Shown here: positions 1 to 4,929 of the stretch, piece after piece
How positions within the stretch are numbered: position 1 is the stretch's first letter
How the letters are laid out: every line of letters starts with the position of its first letter
Source: Acidobacteriota bacterium
Lineage (GTDB): Bacteria; Acidobacteriota; Terriglobia; Acidiferrales; UBA7541
Reading direction: 5' to 3'
Length of the DNA stretch: 5,408 nt
Assembly (NCBI GenBank): GCA_003161495.1
Contig: PMOP01000446.1
Coordinates: forward strand, 5,495-10,902
Notes under the pieces: model-generated
The model's database searches: none
What the model was told of the DNA's origin: nothing
Seen by the model: only the letters and a program-made list of their open reading frames with translations
Position numbers and translations under genes: made by a program

Positions 1-425
1 CAGCGGCAGAGATTTCCCGCCAGCCCTTCGCGAATCTCGGCATCCGTGGGATGTGGATACCGATCGAGAAGCGCAACGGAAGCGATGACCATGCCCGGCG
101 TGCAAATGCCGCACTGCGCGCCGCCGCATTCCAGAAACGCCTCCTGAACGGAGCTCAATTTTTCGCCGAGGGCAATTCCTTCGATGGTGCGGATGTCCGT
201 TCCATCCGCGTCTATTGCCGGTACGAGACAACTGTTGACGATCGCGCCATTCAGGAGCACCGCGCATGCGCCACACTCGCCTTCACCGCAGCCTTCTTTC
301 GTTCCGGTGAGATGCATTTCCTCGCGCAGAACATCCAACAGGCGCGCCATCGGAAAAGTTTCCGCGCGGCGCGGCTCGCCGTTGACACGGCACGCGATGC
401 TGATCCGGCTGACGGTTTCAGACAA
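1..425 (-). CDS. Xanthine dehydrogenase-type (2Fe-2S)-binding small subunit, 3' end cut by window
   Basis: This is the iron-sulfur electron-transfer subunit of a molybdenum hydroxylase. It passes electrons from the Mo site of the large subunit to a FAD subunit. The first 141 residues are visible. A plant-type ferredoxin domain carries Cys46, Cys51, Cys54 and Cys66 in EGCGEGECGAC...SC. The helical second [2Fe-2S] domain carries Cys105 and Cys108 in QCGICTPG, then GNLCR, where the window ends just before the expected final Cys. The family is usually about 150-170 residues, so roughly 15-30 are missing. The start is TTG at 425-423: an in-frame stop lies at 446-444, no other start codon lies between, and AAAAGG sits 9 bases upstream. 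It overlaps the large-subunit stop by 8 bases, so translational coupling is likely. The equivalents are XdhC of E. coli and PucE of B. subtilis; I give no symbol because xdhC is also used for a maturation factor. Confidence 0.95.
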   Translation of the reverse strand, partial: MSETVSRISIACRVNGEPRRAETFPMARLLDVLREEMHLTGTKEGCGEGECGACAVLLNGAIVNSCLVPAIDADGTDIRTIEGIALGEKLSSVQEAFLECGGAQCGICTPGMVIASVALLDRYPHPTDAEIREGLAGNLCR

Positions 426-2655
426 GCGCGCCCGCCTTTTCCGTCATGGCTTCCATCAAAACTTCCGGAGTTGCTGGAATTTCGCGCACGCAAATTCCCG
501 TCGCGTTTTCAATCGCATTCAGAATCGCCGGTGCCGGGCCGTCCATCGGCAATTCACCGATACCCTTTGCTCCATGCGGGCCGAAGGGATACGGCTGCTC
601 TTCAAAAAATACGCGAATGGGAGGAATGTCCGCGGCGGTGGGCATGATGTAGTTGGTCATCTGGCCGTTGGCCATGCGCCCCTCGCGCCACACCACATTT
701 TCATAGAGCGCCATGCCGATGGCCTGCGCCACGCCGCCCTCGATCTGTCCCGCGGCGAGCACGGGATGAATTACTTTTCCTATTTCCTGCACGGCTACAA
801 AATCGGTGACGCGCGCCTCGAACGTAAGTGTATCGACCGCGACTTCGGCCACGTACACGGCCCACGCATAGGTGCCGTACGCGTCGCCGCTGTAGGTCGT
901 ATCGTTCCAGTACAGGCCGGGAGGAGGTTCATACTGGCTGCGGGAACGTAGCGGCCCGCGCGTTTCGATATAACGTTTGCACGCGCGCACAAATTCATCT
1001 TCGGTGCACGCATCGCAGAGTAAGCCGCTGTCCAGCAATGTGCGTTTCAACGCGAGCGCGGCGGCTTCCACCAGATTGCCTACAACCATCGACGTGCGCG
1101 AAGCAACGGTCGGGCCGCTGTTGGGTACAGCGCCCGTATCGGGCTGCGCAATTTCGATGCGGTCGTAGCCGATGCCGAGCGCGTCCGCCGCAATTTGCGA
1201 GAAGACCGTGTTCGTCCCTTGCCCAATTTCGGTGCTGGCCGCCAGAACGCGAACGGTTCCTTCGGGCGTGGCCTCAAGCTCCACAACCGATGCCAGGTAC
1301 ACCTCTCCCGAACCGGTAAACCCCGCTCCGTGCATGAATGAGGCGAAGCCTATGCCGCGCTTAATCGCCGCGCCGGGATTTTCCCGCGCAAAGCGTTCGC
1401 GTTTCGCGTGGTAGTCACATTCCCTGAAGGCGCGATCGAGCAGCCCGTTGAAATCTACATCCTCGTGAATCAGTTGGCCGGTCGCGGTCGTCTGGCCTTT
1501 TTGAATAAAATTTCTCCGCCGAAATTCTTCGGGTGTAAGGTTCACGGATCGCGCGACCTGATCGAGGTGGCGCTCCAGCGCAAAAATACTTTGCGGCGCG
1601 CCGAACCCGCGAAACGCGCCGTGCGGCGGAGCGTTGGTTGCGACAGCCTTTGAAATTACACGGACATTCGGGCAGTAGTAAGGGCCGGCGGCATGAATCG
1701 TTCCGCGGGAAAGCACCACGGAAGAAAGCGTCGCGTATGCGCCGCCATCGATCACGAAATCGATGTCCATCGCGACCAGTTTGCCGTCGCGCGTGACCCC
1801 CGTGCGATACCGAGTGCGCGATGGATGGCGTTTGGTGGTGGCGACCATATCTTCCGCGCGGTCGTAAATAATTTTCACGGGCCTTCCGGATTTCGACGCG
1901 AGAAGCGCCGCGTGCCCCGCGATCATGGAAGGATATTCTTCCTTGCCGCCGAATCCGCCGCCCGTTTCGGATTGAATCACGCGGATTTTTTCCGCGGGAA
2001 GTCCGAACAAAGGCACGAGCGCCTTGTGCACGTAGTAGGGGCACTGCAGCGATCCCCAGACGGTCACGCCGTCGGCGGGATTTGCCGTGGCGATCATGCC
2101 CTGGTTTTCGATGTAGAGCTGCTCCTGCGCGCCGGTCCGGTATTCGCCTTCGACGATGATGTCCGCCTGAGCCCACGCGGCATCCACGTCGCCTTTATCC
2201 ACGCGATAGGACTTGAAAACGTTGTCCTCTCCGAAAATAACGGCGGTTTTGGCGAGAGAATCTTCGATGGAAAAAATCGCCGGCAACGGCTCGACCTCGA
2301 TTTGCACCGCGCGGCGCGCCTCTTCGAGCAAATATCGATCCGGATGCGCGAGCAGGACGATGGCTTCTTCGGGATGGTTGATTATTTCCGAGGCGAGGCA
2401 GGGCTGGTCGTGCTCGATCAAAGCGATTTCGTTTTTACCGGGGATGTCGGCGGCGGTGACGATCGTGAATTCGTTCCACGGAATGCCATCGCCGAAGTGG
2501 ATGCCGCGGATGCGCCCTCGCGCGACGCTGCTGCGCACGGTCACGCCGTGCAGCATGTCCGGAAAGGAGAGGTCGTCCACGTAGCGGGCGCGGCCGGTTA
2601 CTTTTTCACGCCCCTCTTTGCGGATGACGGAATGTCCAAAGTATTTTTCTTCCAT
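418..2655 (-). CDS. xdhA: Xanthine dehydrogenase family molybdopterin-binding (large) subunit
   Basis: This 745-residue subunit binds molybdopterin cytosine dinucleotide and hydroxylates the substrate, most likely xanthine to urate. The aldehyde oxidase/xanthine dehydrogenase a/b hammerhead domain covers about residues 17-125, followed by the two Mo-cofactor domains (about 135-385 and 400-690). Visible motifs are GGGFGGKEE (232-240), GAFRGFGAPQ (346-355), EIGQGT (476-481), VGN (525-527), EIGKVIHPVLAAGQIEGG (624-641) and KGIGE (697-701). By family knowledge, Glu239 and Arg349 match the purine-contacting Glu802 and Arg880 of bovine XDH, and Glu701 matches the catalytic Glu1261. Aldehyde oxidases lack the first two, and CO dehydrogenases carry a different active-site loop, so xanthine is the best substrate guess. 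The guanine deaminase gene just upstream agrees. The ATG is right for the family N-terminus, but no Shine-Dalgarno precedes it, only a 14-bp tandem repeat. The symbol follows E. coli usage (B. subtilis pucD). Other purines or N-heterocycles remain possible substrates. Confidence 0.95.
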   Translation of the reverse strand: MEEKYFGHSVIRKEGREKVTGRARYVDDLSFPDMLHGVTVRSSVARGRIRGIHFGDGIPWNEFTIVTAADIPGKNEIALIEHDQPCLASEIINHPEEAIVLLAHPDRYLLEEARRAVQIEVEPLPAIFSIEDSLAKTAVIFGEDNVFKSYRVDKGDVDAAWAQADIIVEGEYRTGAQEQLYIENQGMIATANPADGVTVWGSLQCPYYVHKALVPLFGLPAEKIRVIQSETGGGFGGKEEYPSMIAGHAALLASKSGRPVKIIYDRAEDMVATTKRHPSRTRYRTGVTRDGKLVAMDIDFVIDGGAYATLSSVVLSRGTIHAAGPYYCPNVRVISKAVATNAPPHGAFRGFGAPQSIFALERHLDQVARSVNLTPEEFRRRNFIQKGQTTATGQLIHEDVDFNGLLDRAFRECDYHAKRERFARENPGAAIKRGIGFASFMHGAGFTGSGEVYLASVVELEATPEGTVRVLAASTEIGQGTNTVFSQIAADALGIGYDRIEIAQPDTGAVPNSGPTVASRTSMVVGNLVEAAALALKRTLLDSGLLCDACTEDEFVRACKRYIETRGPLRSRSQYEPPPGLYWNDTTYSGDAYGTYAWAVYVAEVAVDTLTFEARVTDFVAVQEIGKVIHPVLAAGQIEGGVAQAIGMALYENVVWREGRMANGQMTNYIMPTAADIPPIRVFFEEQPYPFGPHGAKGIGELPMDGPAPAILNAIENATGICVREIPATPEVLMEAMTEKAGALV
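435..440 (-). promoter_or_regulatory. Ribosome-binding site for the TTG-started small subunit
   Basis: On the minus strand AAAAGG lies inside the last codons of the large-subunit gene, 9 bases before the TTG at 425. It is the only purine-rich stretch in the short interval between the in-frame stop at 446-444 and that codon, and it supports TTG as the true start. The match to the anti-Shine-Dalgarno is modest, so coupling to translation of the upstream gene probably matters. Confidence 0.5.
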
Positions 2656-2681
2656 AAATTATCGGGCGTAAATTATCGGGC
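2655..2681. repeat. Tandem duplication of a 14-bp unit abutting the xdh start codon
   Basis: A 13-base sequence, TAAATTATCGGGC on the plus strand, occurs at 2655-2667 and identically at 2669-2681, giving a period of 14. On the minus strand each copy reads GCCCGATAATTTA and contains GATAAT, a 5/6 match to a sigma70 -10 box. The second copy runs straight into the ATG of the large-subunit gene, taking its first base. No recognisable -35 box sits 16-18 bases upstream of either GATAAT, because that position falls in the REPIN arm. It could be an operator pair, a doubled -10 element or replication slippage. Confidence 0.8.
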
Positions 2682-2682
2682 T

Positions 2683-2756
2683 TTTGTAGCGCCCGCCTTC
2701 AGGCGGGCATCGCGGTTAAGTTAGGCAGATGCCCGCCTGAAGGCGGGCGCTACAAA
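2683..2756. repeat. REPIN-like element: two inverted GTAG-headed REP palindromes
   Basis: The arms 2683-2711 and 2728-2756 are perfect inverted copies of 29 bases around a 16-base spacer (2712-2727). Each arm begins at its outer edge with the tetranucleotide GTAG (2686-2689 on plus, 2753-2750 on minus). After one more base comes the self-complementary core GCCCGCCTTCAGGCGGGC, a small hairpin in its own right. A GTAG head followed by a GC-rich palindrome, in two opposed copies, is the known layout of REP doublets (REPIN/BIME) mobilised in trans by RAYT (TnpA_REP) transposases. No such transposase gene is in the window. The element lies between guaD and xdhA, both read leftwards, so in RNA it would form a long hairpin that could end or attenuate transcription or protect the guaD 3' end. 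No U-run follows it, so a classical terminator is unlikely. Confidence 0.85.
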
Positions 2757-2770
2757 GTATTTCTATGCGG

Positions 2771-2803
2771 ACCGATCGATTTTCAATACCGGACTCGATC
2801 GGT
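2771..2803. repeat. Inverted repeat spanning the guaD stop codon
   Basis: ACCGATCGA (2771-2779) pairs perfectly with TCGATCGGT (2795-2803) across a 15-base loop that contains the guaD stop codon. On the plus strand the stem is followed by seven T residues (2803-2809), which looks like an intrinsic terminator in that direction. On the minus strand, the sense of guaD, the A-run comes before the stem and no T-run follows. The T-run partly reflects the Lys-Lys-Thr codons of GuaD, so the terminator-like appearance may be accidental. Confidence 0.4.
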
Positions 2804-3250
2804 TTTTTTCGTCCATTCGCGAAACGGTTCGAGTCCCGCTTCCCGCATCATCGGCTCGAACGGAATTCTGCGCTCAGGGTGCAGGCGCTTCAATTCTTCG
2901 TAGATGAAGGAATCGTCAAATCCGGCGTCGGCCGCATCGCTCGCGGTGGCCGCGAAATAAACCCGATCCGGCCGCGCCCAATAAATGGCGCCGAGGCACA
3001 TGGGACAAGGCTCGCAACTCGTGTAAATCTCGCAGCCCGCCAGCTGAAACGCGATCAACACGCGGCAAGCTTCGCGAATGGCGTTCACTTCGGCGTGCGC
3101 CGTGGGATCGTTTGCGGTAGTAACTAAATTTGTCCCGGTCGCGATGACGCGGCCATCCTTCACCACGATCGCGCCGAATGGTCCGCCGCGTCCCGAGCGG
3201 ACGTTTTCTACCGCTTGCCGAATCGCTTCCTTCATGAAGGCGTTATTCAC
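2783..3250 (-). CDS. guaD: Guanine deaminase (cytidine deaminase superfamily)
   Basis: This cytoplasmic zinc enzyme hydrolyses guanine to xanthine and ammonia. The 155-residue protein has the deaminase signatures HAE (52-54) and PCPMC (81-85): His52, Cys82 and Cys85 bind zinc and Glu54 shuttles protons. AGFDDSFIY (109-117) and the C-terminal Tyr155 are typical of the short B. subtilis GuaD type. From memory of that enzyme, Asn42, His53, Glu55, Cys83, Cys86, Asp114 and Tyr156 correspond here to Asn41, His52, Glu54, Cys82, Cys85, Asp113 and Tyr155, a constant offset of one. This separates it from tRNA adenosine deaminase TadA. The GTG at 3250 is preferred because it gives the B. subtilis length. 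An in-frame ATG at 3235 has AAGGTGA 11 bases upstream and is the alternative (150 residues). The xdh genes downstream oxidise its product, so the two form one purine-breakdown step pair, though a REPIN separates them. Confidence 0.95.
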   Translation of the reverse strand: MNNAFMKEAIRQAVENVRSGRGGPFGAIVVKDGRVIATGTNLVTTANDPTAHAEVNAIREACRVLIAFQLAGCEIYTSCEPCPMCLGAIYWARPDRVYFAATASDAADAGFDDSFIYEELKRLHPERRIPFEPMMREAGLEPFREWTKKTDRVRY

Positions 3251-3279
3251 CTTGCCCCACCTGCCTTCCCAGCGCCGAT

Positions 3280-3309
3280 ATTAAATTGTACCGGAAAATC
3301 CATACGCAA
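3280..3309 (-). promoter_or_regulatory. Possible sigma70-type promoter for guaD
   Basis: On the minus strand TTGCGT (3309-3304, 3/6 to TTGACA) and TTTAAT (3285-3280, 5/6 to TATAAT) are separated by 18 bases. This would start transcription about 20-25 bases before the GTG. It lies in the 106-bp gap between guaD and the divergent antiporter gene, where a promoter is expected. For the plus strand I found no convincing -35/-10 pair in the same gap. Confidence 0.3.
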
Positions 3310-3356
3310 ACGGAATTTGGTTTTTGATTACGAAGCATAGTGTAGTGTATTTGAAG

Positions 3357-4634
3357 ATGAATCTGACCTCACTGTTCGGGTTACTCGGCGGGTTGCTGGT
3401 CCTGGCTTTTGGGGCCAACCGGCTCTTTCGCTGGACGCGTATTCCGGACGTCGTCGTTCTCATGGCCACGGGAGTTCTGATTGGCCCAATTCTCGGATGG
3501 GCCCGGCCGGATCAATTCAAGGACGTCACGCACGCGTTTGGCACGCTCGCACTGATCCTGATCCTGTTTGAGGGCGGCCTCGACCTGAACATCCGGGAAA
3601 CCATCAGCCATTTTCCTGGTGGATTGTTGTTCGGGGTACTGGCTTACGGCCTCACGACATTTTTTGCCGGACTGGTGGTCTCAGCCAGCCTGGGCATCAA
3701 TCATCGGGACGGTTTACTGGCTGGAGCCGCGATCGGTTGTACCAGCAGCACGATTGTTCTTCCCGTTCTTCAGCAGTGGAATGCGGAGAAGGCCGTCAAG
3801 ATCATCTTGTTGCTGGAATCCACGCTCGGTGACATTTTGGGCGTGCTCACCGTTGGATTCCTGATTCATTCGCATCAAGCGGGCGGCTCCGTTGTCGGCG
3901 ATTTTTTGACGGGATTTTTTTCGCAGGTTGCGATTTCCCTGCTGGCGTCGTTGCTGATCGGATTCGGCTGGTCGCGGCTTCTTCCCTATCTTTCCGAACA
4001 GCAATTCTGGCAGGTCCTCACATTTTCCATGGTGTTGCTGCTGTATGCGGGAACAGAGCGGCTTGGCGGAAGCGGATTGCTCGCCGTGCTGGGATTCGGG
4101 CTGGCGCTCTCCAATCTCTCCGGACGCCGTTCGCTCATTCCGCCGGCGTATCGATTTTCGCAGGTCAACAGCGAGCATCATGAACAGATTTTAAATTTTC
4201 ATGCCGAGCTTTCCTTCCTGGTCCGCACGTTCTTTTTTGTTTTGATCGGCGTGGTTGTGGAATTGTCCGGGCTTCGTCCGATTTGGCCGGTGCTGCTCGG
4301 CGTCACGGGCGTCATCTTTCTGGCCCGCTGGCTGTCGATTCAGCTTAGCCGGTGGACATGGCGCGGCCTCGGAGAATCCGACCGCGAGAAAATACTCTGG
4401 ATGTTGCCACGCGGGTTGATCACGATTGTGCTGGCGATTGAAATCGTCGAAGTTCGCGGCCAGTCGATGGCATTTCTTCCGCCCATGTCTTTTGCCGTGA
4501 TTTTGTTGACGAATTTTATCCTTGTTTTCGGAAGCATTCGGACGAGCAAGACGGCGCCAACAGAATTGTCCGAGCCTGATGAACCCGCGGGGGAACCGGA
4601 CGCTGCGGAGCCGCCCGTATCGGATTCTCTTTGA
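3357..4634 (+). CDS. Cation:proton antiporter (Na_H_Exchanger family), no regulatory domain
   Basis: This inner-membrane antiporter of 425 residues would exchange Na+ or K+ for protons in pH and cation homeostasis. About 12-13 hydrophobic segments run from residue 5 to 393, then an acidic, Pro/Glu-rich tail follows (401-425). Motifs in order are GVLIGP (39-44), FEGGLDL (71-77), GCTSSTIVLPVL (127-138), ESTLGD (154-159), FFFVLIG (292-298) and PRGL (351-354). Glu154, Ser155 and Asp159 sit as in the CPA1 ESxxND motif, while TSST replaces the CPA1 TDP and recalls the SSTAIVL of KefB. There is no TrkA-N/RCK domain, which full-length KefB-type proteins have. The ATG at 3357 is chosen because the first membrane helix begins right after it. 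In-frame TTG codons at 3324 and 3351 would only add polar residues. No strong Shine-Dalgarno precedes the ATG. Nothing ties it functionally to its neighbours, and the ion cannot be told from sequence. Confidence 0.92.
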   Translation: MNLTSLFGLLGGLLVLAFGANRLFRWTRIPDVVVLMATGVLIGPILGWARPDQFKDVTHAFGTLALILILFEGGLDLNIRETISHFPGGLLFGVLAYGLTTFFAGLVVSASLGINHRDGLLAGAAIGCTSSTIVLPVLQQWNAEKAVKIILLLESTLGDILGVLTVGFLIHSHQAGGSVVGDFLTGFFSQVAISLLASLLIGFGWSRLLPYLSEQQFWQVLTFSMVLLLYAGTERLGGSGLLAVLGFGLALSNLSGRRSLIPPAYRFSQVNSEHHEQILNFHAELSFLVRTFFFVLIGVVVELSGLRPIWPVLLGVTGVIFLARWLSIQLSRWTWRGLGESDREKILWMLPRGLITIVLAIEIVEVRGQSMAFLPPMSFAVILLTNFILVFGSIRTSKTAPTELSEPDEPAGEPDAAEPPVSDSL

Positions 4635-4650
4635 ATTAGGAAATCCGTTT
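4621..4650 (+). terminator. Weak terminator candidate after the antiporter
   Basis: CGGATT (4621-4626) pairs with AATCCG (4642-4647) around a 15-base loop that includes the TGA stop codon, followed by only three T residues. A six-pair stem with a wide loop and a short T-tract is marginal, but no better terminator is visible between the antiporter and pntA. Confidence 0.2.
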
Positions 4651-4671
4651 ACAACCACCTTCGATCTTCAA

Positions 4672-4700
4672 TTGGACTTTCGCAAATTTGCATGTAAGAT
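4672..4700 (+). promoter_or_regulatory. pntA: Possible pntA promoter with palindrome in the spacer
   Basis: TTGGAC (4672-4677) and TAAGAT (4695-4700) are exactly 17 bases apart, matching consensus in 3/6 and 4/6 positions. The spacer contains a perfect 10-bp palindrome, GCAAATTTGC (4682-4691), a possible operator for a dimeric regulator. If used, transcription would begin near 4707 and leave a leader of about 220 bases before the pntA ATG. AT-rich sequence of this kind is otherwise scarce in the gap, which favours a promoter here, but the box scores are modest. Confidence 0.35.
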
Positions 4701-4867
4701 TATTGTTTGTTCTGCGTTTCTGCAGGATGCACGGTGAGTGGTTGCAACACGAAAGCGCCCAGCGCCTCCAGCTTGGGACCCGCGCCGGCTGCTAGACGGA
4801 AGCCATTCATTCTGGCGTGGCCCTCTCGAAGAAAATTCTCGATGTTGGCTTGGGCAGGATAGACCAT
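4700..4867 (-). CDS. Possible 55-residue small protein, unrecognised
   Basis: An open frame runs from ATG (4867-4865) to TAA (4702-4700) on the minus strand, inside the gap between the antiporter and pntA. GGAG lies 4 bases before the ATG, slightly too close for an ideal site. The peptide begins MVYPAQANIENFLREGHARM and has a mid-section rich in Ala, Gly and Leu (GFRLAAGAGPKLEALGAFVL, 22-41). There is no obvious membrane helix, signal peptide or metal motif, and I do not recognise it. It would converge on the antiporter gene and diverge from pntA, and it overlaps the proposed pntA leader, so both readings are unlikely to be fully right. A frame of this length arises easily by chance at this GC content. 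Confidence 0.2.
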   Translation of the reverse strand: MVYPAQANIENFLREGHARMNGFRLAAGAGPKLEALGAFVLQPLTVHPAETQNKQ

Positions 4868-4929
4868 TTGTCTCCGATTGCTGCTACTGCGTGTGTGCCG
4901 CGCCGTAGGAATTACTGGGAGGAAGGTTC
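4701..4929 (+). other. Long untranslated leader or spacer upstream of pntA
   Basis: About 230 bases separate the proposed promoter from the pntA ATG. On the plus strand I see no recognisable riboswitch, no tRNA-like fold and no leader peptide with a good ribosome-binding site. A 22-codon frame at 4727-4795 has its GCAGG directly against the ATG, too close to work. The only other content noticed is the uncertain minus-strand frame listed separately. Confidence 0.4.
4918..4922 (+). promoter_or_regulatory. pntA: Strong ribosome-binding site for pntA
   Basis: GGAGG lies 7 bases before the ATG at 4930, with a second purine run AAGG directly after it. It is the best Shine-Dalgarno in the window and fixes the pntA start. 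It contrasts with the antiporter and xdhA starts, which have none. Confidence 0.85.

Noticed and set aside
251..493. 80-codon minus-strand frame near the small-subunit start
   Set aside because: It has the wrong frame. The neighbouring frame from TTG 425 gives the complete ferredoxin and CGxC motifs.
184..951. 255-codon plus-strand open frame opposite the two xdh subunits
   Set aside because: It crosses two confidently assigned minus-strand genes, has no family resemblance, and shows the composition of a high-GC shadow frame.
1693..2724. 343-codon plus-strand open frame opposite the xdh large subunit
   Set aside because: It is fully antisense to a gene with unmistakable motifs, has no recognisable domain, is rich in Arg, His and Asp as codon shadows are, and ends inside the REPIN.
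2655..2756. CRISPR-like repeats
   Set aside because: There are only two tandem 14-bp units and one inverted pair, with no spacers of regular length and no cas genes.
2783..3250. tRNA adenosine deaminase TadA or riboflavin deaminase
   Set aside because: GFDDSFIY and the C-terminal Tyr155 are guanine deaminase features, and the xanthine dehydrogenase neighbour agrees.
3324..3356. Upstream TTG start adding 11 residues to the antiporter
   Set aside because: The extra residues are polar, no ribosome-binding site precedes the TTG, and the first membrane helix begins naturally after ATG 3357.
3714..4181. 155-codon minus-strand frame opposite the antiporter
   Set aside because: It is antisense to a clear membrane protein; its Arg/Gln/Glu richness mirrors the hydrophobic codons of the sense strand.
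4727..4795. 22-codon plus-strand leader-peptide candidate before pntA
   Set aside because: Its GCAGG touches the ATG with no spacing, there is no run of regulatory codons, and no attenuator hairpin follows.
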